Below, in pieces: positions 8,103-16,389 of a stretch of 64,000 bases of DNA. The stretch covers positions 1 to 64,000 of the forward strand of contig JAILOS010000050.1 of NCBI GenBank assembly GCA_024690695.1, written 5' to 3'. This DNA comes from Oscillospiraceae bacterium (GTDB lineage: Bacteria > Bacillota_A > Clostridia > Oscillospirales > Oscillospiraceae). Below the pieces are notes generated by a model. It did not search any database, was not told where the DNA came from, and saw only the letters and a list, made by a program, of their open reading frames with translations. The position numbers and the translations under genes are program-made. Position 1 is the stretch's first letter. The number at the start of each line of letters is the position of its first letter.

Positions 8103-9260
8103 ATGAGCCGTATCGAACGGAAATGGAGAGGGGAGCTCAGCGTCGAAATCAGCGGAGCGGAAACCGAACGGGTGCTCAACGCCTGCCTCAACGAGGGCGT
8201 CGCGCTGTTTCGACCCCGGAAAAAGGACGCGTTTACGCTGACAGCCGGCCTTTTTGAAGACGACCGCGAAGCGCTCGAGGCGATCTGTGCGCGCAGCGGC
8301 TGTGAGCTGCGCGTCAAATCATCCAAAGGCGGCAGCCGGAACCGAAAGCTTTTCCGAAGACGTCGCTTCTTTCTTCTCCCGATCTTTCTTTTGCTGGCGT
8401 CGATGGCAGCGTCATCGCTTTTCATCTGGGAGATCCGGACCGTCGGTGCGGAGACCCTTGCGCAAGGAGAGATCCTCCGCGCGCTCGAGGAATGCGGCGT
8501 GCACAGCGGGACGTACCGGCTGAGTCTCGACGCGGACAGGGTTCGGGACGAGATGCTGCTGAAAATGCCGGAGCTCGCCTGGATCACGGTCAACGTCCAC
8601 GGCTCCGTCGCCGAAGTGATCCTCGTTCCGCGCTCGGAAAAGCCGGAGCTGTTTCGTCCCGACGAGCCCGTTTCGCTTGTCGCGTCACGCGGCGGGATCG
8701 TCAGAAAGGTCTCGGTTTATTCGGGACGCTCGCTCGTATCCGTCGGGCAAACCGTCGTCGAAGGAGAGCTGCTCGTTTCGTCCGAGCTGGACAGCCTCTG
8801 CGGTGAATCGCGTCTGGAGCACGCCGCGGGAGAAATCTGGGCCGATACCTGGTACGAGATCACCGAGGTCAGGCCGGCGGAAACGGCTGAAAAGCGCCCG
8901 GACGGAGCGCCCTTGAGCCGCTTCGCGCTGAAAATCGGAAACAGACGCGTAAATTTTTATTTTGACAGTGGAAAAGCACTTGACTCCTGTGATAAAATAA
9001 CATGGGAGTTTGTGTGCGGCATCCCGGGGCTTTTCAGCCTGCCGCTTCGCTTCGTGCGGGAGGAATACCGGCCCTATGCGCTGCAATATTGCGCCGCCGG
9101 TGCGGACGAAGGAACAGGGGAGCGCATGCTTTCCGAGCTGGCCGAACGGATCGACGGGGAAATCGTGTCCTCCAGCTTTTCCGTTTCGGACAGCGGCGGC
9201 CGCGTGATCGTCACGCTGCGCGCTCAATGTTATGAAAACATCGCGCGCGAACGCCCGTAA
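8103..9260 (+). CDS. yqfD: Sporulation protein YqfD
   Basis: A 385-residue YqfD family protein. The N-terminal 80 residues form a small domain, followed by a basic stretch (RNRKLFRRRRF) and one membrane helix at about 88-106. A large extracytoplasmic part begins with the IRTVGAETLAQGEI repeat-like motif and contains PELAWITVNVHGSVAEVILVPR. In Bacillus it is a mother-cell sporulation membrane protein. It lies 3 bp after yqfC and 30 bp before phoH, the conserved clostridial order yqfC-yqfD-phoH-ybeY-era. Confidence 0.9.
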   Translation: MSRIERKWRGELSVEISGAETERVLNACLNEGVALFRPRKKDAFTLTAGLFEDDREALEAICARSGCELRVKSSKGGSRNRKLFRRRRFFLLPIFLLLASMAASSLFIWEIRTVGAETLAQGEILRALEECGVHSGTYRLSLDADRVRDEMLLKMPELAWITVNVHGSVAEVILVPRSEKPELFRPDEPVSLVASRGGIVRKVSVYSGRSLVSVGQTVVEGELLVSSELDSLCGESRLEHAAGEIWADTWYEITEVRPAETAEKRPDGAPLSRFALKIGNRRVNFYFDSGKALDSCDKITWEFVCGIPGLFSLPLRFVREEYRPYALQYCAAGADEGTGERMLSELAERIDGEIVSSSFSVSDSGGRVIVTLRAQCYENIARERP

Positions 9261-9290
9261 AAAAACATCTGCGAATGAGAGTGAACGGAT

Positions 9291-10313
9291 ATGATAGAAA
9301 GAACCGTACAGGTAGAACGCATGGAGCATGTCTTTCAGGTCTTCGGCTCCTTTGACCAGAATCTCCGCATTATCGAATCGGATCTCGGCGTCAAGGTGCT
9401 CGACCGCGACGACATGATCCATATTTCCGGCGAGGCCGAGCAGGTGATGCTGGCGGAAAAGGCCATAGAAGGCCTGCTGTCTCTGGCTTCGCGCGGCGAA
9501 GCGATCGACGAGCAGAACGTTCGCTATATCCTCAAGCTCGTCGGTGAGGGCAAGGACGCGCAGATCCGGGAGCTGGCCGGCGACGTGATCTGCATCACCG
9601 CCAAAGGCAAGCCGATCAAGCCGAAGACGATCGGTCAGAAGGAATACTGCGAGGCCATCCGGAAAAACACGGTCACGCTCGGGATCGGCCCCGCCGGCAC
9701 CGGCAAGACCTATCTCGCCGTAGCGGCGGCGGTCGCGGCGTTCCGCTCCGAAGAGGTCAACCGCATCATCCTCACGCGTCCGGCCGTTGAGGCCGGCGAG
9801 CGTCTCGGCTTTCTGCCGGGCGACCTGCAGAGCAAGGTCGATCCCTATCTGCGGCCGTTGTATGACGCACTGTTTGACATGCTCGGGCCCGACACTTATC
9901 AGAAATACCTGGAGCGCGGCAATATCGAGGTCGCTCCGCTGGCCTACATGCGCGGCCGCACGCTGGACGACAGCTTCATCATCCTCGACGAGGCGCAGAA
10001 CACCTCGCGCGAGCAAATGAAGATGTTTCTGACGCGCATCGGCTTCGGCTCCCGGGTCGTCATTACGGGCGACATCACCCAGATTGATCTGCCGGAGGAC
10101 AAGGTCAGCGGACTGAAGGTCGCGATGAAAGTCCTCGCCGGCATTGAGGATATCGCGATCTGTCAGCTCACGGGAGCCGACGTCGTGCGCCACCGGCTCG
10201 TGCAGAAGATCATCGAGGCCTACGAAGCCTTTGAAAAGAAAAACCCCGAACCCCAGAAGGATAAAAAGGCGCTCCCCAGAAGAACGAAAAAACAGCTTGG
10301 ATCGAGGGAATAA
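9291..10313 (+). CDS. phoH: PhoH-like ATPase (YbeZ/PhoH)
   Basis: A 340-residue PhoH-family P-loop ATPase. An N-terminal KH-like region (about 1-110) precedes the Walker A GPAGTGKTYLA (about 133-140), RPAVEAGERLGFLPG, the Walker B IILDEAQN and the sensor motif VVITGDITQIDLP. It is thought to work with the neighbouring YbeY nuclease in rRNA metabolism; that link is family knowledge supported by adjacency. ybeY starts 6 bp after its stop. Confidence 0.94.
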   Translation: MIERTVQVERMEHVFQVFGSFDQNLRIIESDLGVKVLDRDDMIHISGEAEQVMLAEKAIEGLLSLASRGEAIDEQNVRYILKLVGEGKDAQIRELAGDVICITAKGKPIKPKTIGQKEYCEAIRKNTVTLGIGPAGTGKTYLAVAAAVAAFRSEEVNRIILTRPAVEAGERLGFLPGDLQSKVDPYLRPLYDALFDMLGPDTYQKYLERGNIEVAPLAYMRGRTLDDSFIILDEAQNTSREQMKMFLTRIGFGSRVVITGDITQIDLPEDKVSGLKVAMKVLAGIEDIAICQLTGADVVRHRLVQKIIEAYEAFEKKNPEPQKDKKALPRRTKKQLGSRE

Positions 10314-10319
10314 GAACAA

Positions 10320-10799
10320 ATGGCTATCGAAATCTACGTCAGCCGCGAGCGCACCGGTCTCGGACACAACGGTTCCGCGCGGCAGATTCGAAAAGCGGCG
10401 GAATCCGCGCTGTGCGCCGAGGGAGTAACGGACGCGATCGTGAGCGTGATGCTGACGGACGACGAGGGGATCCGCTGCGTCAACCGCGAGTTTCGCGGCG
10501 TAGACCACGCGACCGACGTGCTGAGCTTTCCGCTCAACGAGCTCGTTCCCGGGCGCTTCGACCCGGAAGGCTGCGAGCGCGACCCGGAAACCGGCGCCGT
10601 GCTGCTGGGCGACATGATGCTCAGCGTTGAGCGCTGTGAGGAGCAGGGAAGAGAGTTCGGGCACGGGTACGACCGGGAGCTCCGGTATTTGACGGTGCAT
10701 TCGATGCTGCATCTGCTCGGCTACGATCATCTGGACGAAGCTGAGATGAAGGCGCAGATGCGTCGGCGTGAAAAAGAAATCATGGGGGACAGGGATTGA
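10320..10799 (+). CDS. ybeY: Endoribonuclease YbeY
   Basis: A 159-residue YbeY metalloendoribonuclease that takes part in 16S rRNA 3'-end maturation and ribosome quality control. The zinc site is intact: TVHSMLHLLGYDH, giving H-x3-H-x5-H, near residue 120. It also has the conserved IRCVNREFRGVDHATDVLSFP segment. It sits between phoH and era, as in most Firmicutes, and its stop is one base before the era start. Confidence 0.95.
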   Translation: MAIEIYVSRERTGLGHNGSARQIRKAAESALCAEGVTDAIVSVMLTDDEGIRCVNREFRGVDHATDVLSFPLNELVPGRFDPEGCERDPETGAVLLGDMMLSVERCEEQGREFGHGYDRELRYLTVHSMLHLLGYDHLDEAEMKAQMRRREKEIMGDRD

Positions 10800-10800
10800 T

Positions 10801-11694
10801 ATGGAAATGACGAAATCTGCAATGATCACGATCTGCGGCCGCCCGAACGTCGGCAAATCGACGCTCGCCAACGCGCTCGTCGGCGAAAAGATCGCCATCG
10901 TTTCGGACAAGCCTCAGACGACGAGAAACCGGATCACCGCCATCGTCAACCGCGGCGGGACGCAGTTCGTGCTGCTGGACACGCCCGGCTTTCACAAGCC
11001 GCGCACGAAGCTCGGCGATTATATGGTCGGCGTCGTGAAGGACAGCGTGGCGGACGTGGACGCCGTGCTGCTGCTGGTCGAGCCTGTCGCCGCCGTCGGT
11101 CCGCAGGAGGAGGCGCTGCTGGCCCGCCTGCGGGAGAGCGGCTCGCCGGTCGTGCTGGTCATCAACAAAATTGACACCGTGGACAAGACCCGTCTTCTCG
11201 AGGTCATGGCCGCCTACGCCGCGCTTTTCGACTTTGATGCGATCATCCCGATCTCCGCGAAGACCGGCGACGGGCTGGACGAGCTGCTGGACGAGATGGA
11301 GAAATTCGCCTCGGAAGGGCCTCACTTCTTCCCGGACGATATGATCACCGACCAGCCGGAGCGGCAGATCTGCGCCGAGCTGCTGCGGGAAAAGCTGCTC
11401 CAGTGCCTTGACAAGGAGATCCCGCACGGCACAGCCGTGGAGATCACCCGCTTTTCCGAGCGGGAGAGCGGCGTGATCGATCTCGAAGCGACGATCTACT
11501 GCGAGAAGGACAGCCACAAGGGTATCATTATCGGCAAAAGGGGCGCCATGCTCAAGAAGATCGGCGAACTAGCCCGGCAGGATATGGAAGCCTTCCTCGG
11601 CGCGAAGGTCTATCTGCAGACCTGGGTGAAGGTCAAGGAAAACTGGCGGGATTCCGGCGCGCTGCTGCGAAATTTCGGCTTTGTAAACGAGTGA
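10801..11694 (+). CDS. era: GTPase Era
   Basis: Era is a GTPase that binds the 16S rRNA 3' end during 30S assembly. The 297 residues hold the G1 motif GRPNVGKST, the TTRN switch I, DTPGF (G3), NKID (G4) and SAK (G5). A C-terminal KH domain carries IYCEKDSHKGIIIGKRG. The start at 10801, directly after the ybeY stop, fits the family; an in-frame GTG at 10768 would only add residues inside ybeY. It is co-transcribed with phoH and ybeY. Confidence 0.96.
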   Translation: MEMTKSAMITICGRPNVGKSTLANALVGEKIAIVSDKPQTTRNRITAIVNRGGTQFVLLDTPGFHKPRTKLGDYMVGVVKDSVADVDAVLLLVEPVAAVGPQEEALLARLRESGSPVVLVINKIDTVDKTRLLEVMAAYAALFDFDAIIPISAKTGDGLDELLDEMEKFASEGPHFFPDDMITDQPERQICAELLREKLLQCLDKEIPHGTAVEITRFSERESGVIDLEATIYCEKDSHKGIIIGKRGAMLKKIGELARQDMEAFLGAKVYLQTWVKVKENWRDSGALLRNFGFVNE

Positions 11695-11705
11695 GGAGGA
11701 TCACT

Positions 11706-11939
11706 GTGAATCAATTTCAGCTCTTGACGGAAAAAGAAGCGATGTGGGCCGAAATGCTGATGGAGGTGCTGAAGGACAACGGAGTCCCCTGCACCGCCAT
11801 GCCGGTTTTCGGCGCGGGCTTCTCCATGCGGACCGGAACGCCCGAGCGTCTGAAAATCTATGTCCCGAGGGAAAAGATCCCCGACGCGCAGGAATTGATG
11901 GAAGAACTCTTTCCGATGGAGACGGAAGACGAGACCTGA
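11706..11939 (+). CDS. DUF2007-type putative signal-transducing protein
   Basis: A 77-residue small protein resembling the DUF2007 family: an initial strand, a helix with EMLMEVLKDNGVPC, the turn AMPVFGAGFSM, a strand (LKIYVPRE) and a helix (DAQELMEELF). The family looks like a half-ACT fold with no assigned function. The start is GTG at 11706 with GAGGAGG upstream, overlapping the end of the era region. An upstream in-frame GTG (11691) lies inside era's last codons and its own ribosome binding site. Confidence 0.78.
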   Translation: MNQFQLLTEKEAMWAEMLMEVLKDNGVPCTAMPVFGAGFSMRTGTPERLKIYVPREKIPDAQELMEELFPMETEDET

Positions 11940-11957
11940 ATTTATTACCAACGCTAA

Positions 11958-11994
11958 AACCGTCCTCGGCGCAGATACTAAAACCGAGGTGGTT
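11958..11994 (+). promoter_or_regulatory. Hairpin enclosing the yqzL ribosome binding site
   Basis: AACC-(g,t)-CCTCGG (11958-11969) can pair with CCGAGG-t-GGTT (11984-11994) around a 14-nt loop. The Shine-Dalgarno GAGGTGG (11986-11992) is entirely in the 3' arm, three bases before the ATG. Confidence 0.5.
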
Positions 11995-11997
11995 AGA

Positions 11998-12141
11998 ATG
12001 CCGGAAGAGAAATACTGGAACTGTTTTATGAGTACCGGCGATCCTGTCTTTTATCTGTTATCCCGCAAGGAGCGGCAAGTGAAAAAACAGGATCAGCGCC
12101 CGACGGACAGGACGGGGGAGACGCCCCGCCCGAGGGATTGA
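11998..12141 (+). CDS. yqzL: YqzL-like small protein
   Basis: A 47-residue protein with the YqzL signature: an aromatic pair followed by TG and a short tyrosine/leucine helix (YWNCF..TGDPVFYLLSRKE), then a charged, proline-containing tail. YqzL has no known function, but in Bacillus it lies directly upstream of recO, exactly as here (13-bp gap). The ATG follows GAGGTGG at short spacing. The gene is so short that automated annotation often misses it. Confidence 0.8.
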   Translation: MPEEKYWNCFMSTGDPVFYLLSRKERQVKKQDQRPTDRTGETPRPRD

Positions 12142-12154
12142 CAGGGTACATAGT

Positions 12155-12895
12155 ATGTTTGTTACAACCAAAGCACTGGTCCTGCGGGAAGTGCGCTATA
12201 AAGAGGCCGACCGGATCCTGACCCTGCTCGGAGACCGCGACGGCAAGCTCACGGCCAAAGCGCGCGGCGCGCTGCGGAAATCGAGCCGAACCGCCGCCGC
12301 GACGCAGCTTTTGACCTATTCGGAGCTGACGCTCTTCGGCAACCGCGGCAAATGGACGGTCAACGAGGCCGTCGTGATCGACGGCTTCGACGGACTGCGG
12401 CAGGATATCGAAAGGCTGTCGCTCGGCGCCTATTTTGCGGAGTGTCTCGAGGCTCTCGCCGTGGAGGATCAGCCGGACGAGGCGCTGCTGCAGCTCGGGC
12501 TGAATTCGCTGTATGCGCTCAGCCGCGGTCTGTACGATCCGCGCCTCATCAAAGCGTCCTTCGAGCTGCGCCTGATGTGTCTGGCGGGCTATGCGCCCGA
12601 CCTGTCCGCCTGCGCCTTCTGCGGCCGCGAGCCGGAGGAGCCGGTGCTCAATCTGCGGGACGGCCGCGTTTTCTGCCGTTCGTGTCCGAACGGCGCGGAC
12701 ACGGTCTCGCTGTGCGGCGATTCGCTGTCCGCGATGCGCTATATCGCGTCCGCGCCGCCCAAAAAGCTGTTTTCCTTCTCCGTCGGCGAGGAGGCGCTGA
12801 ACCGGCTTTCAGCGGCCACGGAGTCGTATCTCCTGCGCCAGACCGAGCGAAGATTCGGAACGCTGGATTACTATAAGCAGATAAAAGGAGTATAA
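12155..12895 (+). CDS. recO: DNA repair protein RecO
   Basis: RecO mediates RecA loading in the RecFOR pathway. The 246-residue protein has the N-terminal OB fold (TTKALVLREVRYKEADRILTLL), a helical middle, and a zinc-finger-like cysteine cluster (CAFCG near 150 and CRSC near 175). The end contains the ribosome binding site of the next gene (AAAGGAG before 12897). The gene follows yqzL, as in Bacillus and many Clostridia. Confidence 0.94.
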   Translation: MFVTTKALVLREVRYKEADRILTLLGDRDGKLTAKARGALRKSSRTAAATQLLTYSELTLFGNRGKWTVNEAVVIDGFDGLRQDIERLSLGAYFAECLEALAVEDQPDEALLQLGLNSLYALSRGLYDPRLIKASFELRLMCLAGYAPDLSACAFCGREPEEPVLNLRDGRVFCRSCPNGADTVSLCGDSLSAMRYIASAPPKKLFSFSVGEEALNRLSAATESYLLRQTERRFGTLDYYKQIKGV

Positions 12896-12896
12896 G

Positions 12897-13517
12897 ATGG
12901 ATTCTCAAAAAACCGTCGGTCAGAAAATATGGAAAGTGATTCGCTTTCTTCTGATCATGGCGGTTGTGCTGACTGTGCTGTTTATTGCATATGAAATTTT
13001 CTTTTTCTTCCACGGATTCACCAAGAATTTATCGACAGCAGATTTATCAAAATATACCGAGTATTTAGAAATTTACAATGAAGATATTCATAATGCAAAT
13101 TATACGTTGAAGTATATGCCGATGCTGAAAGACTGCGGCGAGTATACGGAGGGCGTCATTGCTGTCAGAAGACACTGGAGTATGTTTTCTTTCGATTCTT
13201 ATGCGCTGTTTTTATCCTACGAGCCCGAACAATATAAAAAAATGAAAGAAGAACTGACCGACAGTACGGTCTTTATATCCGAAGCAACGAAAACCTTTCG
13301 CGATATCGAGGCCGAATGGAACGGATATTCTGTTCGTCCTGTTGATTTGCCGGACGAAAAGGACCGGGGAGATGTGAAACGCTGCCTGTTCCTGGGCTTT
13401 GACGACGATGCTCACCGGATTCTATTTGCGTTGTATAATGATTTTGAAACCGATTTCATCTACGATCTTAACAAGACGCTGACATATTATTTCTTTATTC
13501 CGAAGGAACTCAAATAA
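12897..13517 (+). CDS. Hypothetical membrane-anchored protein, AT-rich
   Basis: I do not recognise this 206-residue protein. It has a short basic cytoplasmic start, one membrane helix (about residues 16-39) and a large, probably extracytoplasmic domain rich in Tyr, Asp and Phe. Its codon use is visibly different from all neighbours: many AAA, ATT, TAT and TTT codons, where the surrounding genes prefer C or G in third position. It begins one base after recO and is followed by mutS2 after 18 bp, so it is inserted in an operon otherwise made of core genes. It may be a recent acquisition or a weakly constrained lineage-specific gene. Confidence 0.75.
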   Translation: MDSQKTVGQKIWKVIRFLLIMAVVLTVLFIAYEIFFFFHGFTKNLSTADLSKYTEYLEIYNEDIHNANYTLKYMPMLKDCGEYTEGVIAVRRHWSMFSFDSYALFLSYEPEQYKKMKEELTDSTVFISEATKTFRDIEAEWNGYSVRPVDLPDEKDRGDVKRCLFLGFDDDAHRILFALYNDFETDFIYDLNKTLTYYFFIPKELK

Positions 13518-13535
13518 CTACAAAGAGGAAAAACC

Positions 13536-15914
13536 ATGAGTTTTTTTGAAAAATCCCTGAATACGCTCGAGCTGCCGGCCGTGCTGGAAATGCTCTCCCG
13601 CGAGGCGGTGGGGGAGACGGCCAAGCAGCTCGCGCTCGAGCTGACGCCCAGCGGCGATCGCTTTGAGGTCAAGCGCCGTCTGGACGAGACGACGGCCGCG
13701 CGGAACATGATGATCGTGCGCGGAAGCCCCTCGTTCTCGGGCGTCAAGGACGTGCGTCCCTCGCTGGCGAGAGCCGATCTCGGCGGCGCGCTGAATACGC
13801 GCGAGCTCCTCGATATCGCGCGGGTGCTGCAGTGCGCGCGTCTCGTGCGCGGGTATATCGGCGACAAAAACGAGGACAAGACGCCGATCGATTTCCTGTT
13901 TTACGCGCTGCACGCCAATAAGTTCCTCGAAGAGAAGATCGGGACCTGCATCGTCGGCGAGGACGAGATCGCCGACGGCGCCTCGCCGGAGCTGGCGAAC
14001 ATTCGACGCCAGATGCGCGCGGCCGCGGCCAGAGCGCGTGAAGCTCTGCAGAAGATCATCTCCTCGCCGTCCTACGCCAAGGCGCTTCAGGAGCCGATCA
14101 TCACGATGCGCTCCGACCGCTTCGTCGTCCCCGTCAAGGCCGACCACAAGGGCGCCGTCTCCGGCCTCGTACACGACGTGTCGGCTTCGGGCATGACGCT
14201 CTTTATCGAGCCGATGGCCGCCGTCAAGGCCAATAACGAGCTGCGCGAGCTGACCGGACGCGAAAAGCTGGAGATCGAGCGCATCCTGGCCGAGCTATCG
14301 GCGGACTGCGCCGAGCACCGCGAGGACATCCAGTCCGACTACGAGGTGCTGGTCCGGCTGGACCTGATCTTCGCCAAGGCAAAGCTGTCCTATAAGCTGG
14401 ACGGCCAGGAGGCCTCACTGGAGACGGAGGGGATCGTCCTGCGCCACGCGCGGCATCCGCTGCTGGATCCGGCCAAAGCCGTTCCGATCGACGTGGAGCT
14501 CGGCGACAGCTTTGATACGCTCGTGATCACCGGCCCGAATACCGGCGGCAAGACGGTCTCGCTGAAAACACTCGGGCTGCTTGCGGCGATGAACCAGTGC
14601 GGCCTGCATATTCCCGCGGCGGACGGCAGCGCCCTGCCGGTTTTCAGCCACATCCTGGCCGATATCGGCGACGAACAGAGCATCGAGCAGAGCCTGTCCA
14701 CCTTCTCGGCGCACATGACGAATATCGTCAGCATCCTGCGGGAATGCGACGACCGTTCGCTGCTGCTCTTCGACGAGCTCGGCGCCGGCACCGACCCGAC
14801 CGAGGGGGCGGCGCTTGCGATCTCGATCATCGAATACGCCCGCCGGAAGGGCGCCTATATCGCCGCGACGACGCATTACGCCGAGCTGAAGGTTTACGCA
14901 ACGAACGAGCCCGGCGTCCAGAACGCCTCCTGTGAGTTCGACGTCGAGACGCTGCGCCCGACGTACCGGCTTCTCGTCGGCATTCCCGGCAAATCCAACG
15001 CCTTTGCGATCTCACGCAGGCTCGGACTCGGCGACGATATCATCGAAGATGCGAGCCGCCGCGTCGGCACGGAGAGCGCGAGCTTTGAGGCGACGATCGA
15101 GAAGCTGGAGCAGACGCGTTCGCAGCTTGAGAAGGAGCGCGTCGAAGCGCAGAAGAAGCTCCGCGAGGCCGAGGAAAACGCCAGAAAATCCGCACAGCTC
15201 CGCGCAGAGCTGGAGGTCAGGCTTGAAAAAGCCGATCTGAAAGCCCGGCGCGAGGCCGAACGCATCCTCAACGAAGCGCGCAGCGCTGCGGAAGCCGCGT
15301 TCAGCGAGCTTGACGAGATGCGCCGCCGCGCCAACGAGGAGGACGACGTTCAGCGCATCAACGAGGCTCGCAGCGAGCTGCGCCGACAGCTCAATCTGGC
15401 CGGTGAAAAGCTCCGGCCGTCCAGCGATCTGCCGCCGCAGGAGGAAAAACGCTCCTCGCGTCCCGTGCAGGTCGGTGACCGGGTCGAGATCCGCTCGATG
15501 GGCGTCAAGGCGGACGTGCTGTCCATCAGCGCCGACCGCGTGCTGACGCTGCGCGCCGGCATCATGAACGTCACGGCGAAGGAGGACGAGGTGCTGCTGC
15601 TCGAGGGAGCTCAGGTGCCGGATAAAAAAACCGTTTCCGCCAAAAGCAGCCAGCAGCTACGCATGCTCAGCATCGAGCCGCAGATCGACCTGCGCGGCCT
15701 GGAGGCTTCCGAGGCCGTGCTCGCGGCAGAGCGTTATATCGACAGCGCCGTCATGGCCAAGCTCAGCCAGGTCACGATTATCCACGGCAAAGGCACCGGT
15801 GTCCTTCGTCAGGCGGTACAGCAGATGCTGAAAAAGAACAAAGCCGTCAAATCCTTCCGCCTTGGGCGCTACGGCGAGGGGGAGACGGGCGTGACCGTGG
15901 TCGAACTGAAATAA
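13536..15914 (+). CDS. mutS2: Endonuclease MutS2
   Basis: A 792-residue MutS2, which acts on recombination intermediates and in Firmicutes also on collided ribosomes. The MutS core and clamp helices (about 1-320) are followed by the ATPase with Walker A TGPNTGGKT (about 332-340) and Walker B LLLFDELGAGTDP. A long coiled coil spans about 510-620, and a C-terminal Smr nuclease domain (from about 710) has IDLRGLEA and the IHGKGTGVLR motif. Length and architecture are normal. No terminator is obvious after it. Confidence 0.96.
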   Translation: MSFFEKSLNTLELPAVLEMLSREAVGETAKQLALELTPSGDRFEVKRRLDETTAARNMMIVRGSPSFSGVKDVRPSLARADLGGALNTRELLDIARVLQCARLVRGYIGDKNEDKTPIDFLFYALHANKFLEEKIGTCIVGEDEIADGASPELANIRRQMRAAAARAREALQKIISSPSYAKALQEPIITMRSDRFVVPVKADHKGAVSGLVHDVSASGMTLFIEPMAAVKANNELRELTGREKLEIERILAELSADCAEHREDIQSDYEVLVRLDLIFAKAKLSYKLDGQEASLETEGIVLRHARHPLLDPAKAVPIDVELGDSFDTLVITGPNTGGKTVSLKTLGLLAAMNQCGLHIPAADGSALPVFSHILADIGDEQSIEQSLSTFSAHMTNIVSILRECDDRSLLLFDELGAGTDPTEGAALAISIIEYARRKGAYIAATTHYAELKVYATNEPGVQNASCEFDVETLRPTYRLLVGIPGKSNAFAISRRLGLGDDIIEDASRRVGTESASFEATIEKLEQTRSQLEKERVEAQKKLREAEENARKSAQLRAELEVRLEKADLKARREAERILNEARSAAEAAFSELDEMRRRANEEDDVQRINEARSELRRQLNLAGEKLRPSSDLPPQEEKRSSRPVQVGDRVEIRSMGVKADVLSISADRVLTLRAGIMNVTAKEDEVLLLEGAQVPDKKTVSAKSSQQLRMLSIEPQIDLRGLEASEAVLAAERYIDSAVMAKLSQVTIIHGKGTGVLRQAVQQMLKKNKAVKSFRLGRYGEGETGVTVVELK

Positions 15915-15970
15915 AATCGGGCCGACGATACGCCTTGAAATGTGAAAAACAACGAATCGGTCGAAATCGG

Positions 15971-15999
15971 TTGACGGATTCCTGAAGTTTTGCTAAAAT
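15971..15999 (+). promoter_or_regulatory. Sigma-A promoter of ptsH
   Basis: TTGACG (15971-15976), a 17-bp spacer and TAAAAT (15994-15999), about 50 bp before the HPr start. Confidence 0.85.
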
Positions 16000-16006
16000 A
16001 TAACGG

Positions 16007-16027
16007 TACAAAAAGTACACTTTTGTA
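16007..16027 (+). repeat. Inverted repeat over the ptsH transcription start
   Basis: TACAAAAAGT and ACTTTTGTA face each other across one or two bases right where transcription from the upstream promoter should begin. The position suits an operator, but no regulator can be assigned. Confidence 0.4.
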
Positions 16028-16048
16028 TAGAAGTGAGGAGTGGCGAGC

Positions 16049-16312
16049 ATGATATCCAAAGAGGTAGTCATCAACAATCAGGTAGGCCTGCATGCGAGAC
16101 CGGCGACGTTCTTTATCCAGAAGGCCAATGAGTTCAAGAGCAGCATCTGGGTCGAGAAGGAAGAGCGGCGCGTCAACGCCAAGAGCCTGCTGGGCGTTCT
16201 TTCGCTCGGTATCGTCAAGGGCACCGCGGTGACCATCATCGCCGACGGCGCGGACGAAGAAGAGGCCATCGCTACGCTGACTGAGCTGATCGATTCCAAT
16301 TTCTCCGAGTAA
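16049..16312 (+). CDS. ptsH: Phosphocarrier protein HPr
   Basis: An 87-residue HPr. The phosphoryl-accepting His15 is present in GLHARPA, and the regulatory Ser46 is present in AKSLLGVLSLGI. It can therefore be both a PTS phosphocarrier and a target of HPr kinase, rather than a Crh paralogue, which lacks His15. The start at 16049 has GAGGAG 8 nt upstream; a GTG three codons earlier is less well placed. The gene has its own promoter and a strong terminator, so it is a monocistronic unit. No EI or EII gene is nearby. Confidence 0.93.
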   Translation: MISKEVVINNQVGLHARPATFFIQKANEFKSSIWVEKEERRVNAKSLLGVLSLGIVKGTAVTIIADGADEEEAIATLTELIDSNFSE

Positions 16313-16344
16313 TACAAGCTGAGCGTACGTTTGTACGTTGCTGA

Positions 16345-16375
16345 CAGGGGCGTGTGCTGAACACGCCCCTGTTTT
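16345..16375 (+). terminator. Intrinsic terminator after ptsH
   Basis: An 11-bp GC-rich stem (16345-16355 with 16361-16371), a 5-nt loop and TTTT. The end of its 3' arm can alternatively pair with AAACAGG just before the uvrC start. Confidence 0.9.
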
Positions 16376-16389
16376 AAACAGGTGGTTCT

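Noticed and set aside
8685..10910. Very long antisense frame (741 codons) opposite yqfD-phoH-ybeY
   Set aside because: A product of high GC3 in the real genes; no ribosome binding site, no recognisable domains, and strong protein families on the opposite strand.
12897..13517. Mobile element or prophage remnant between recO and mutS2
   Set aside because: No integrase, transposase, terminal repeats or target duplication; only a single AT-rich gene is present.
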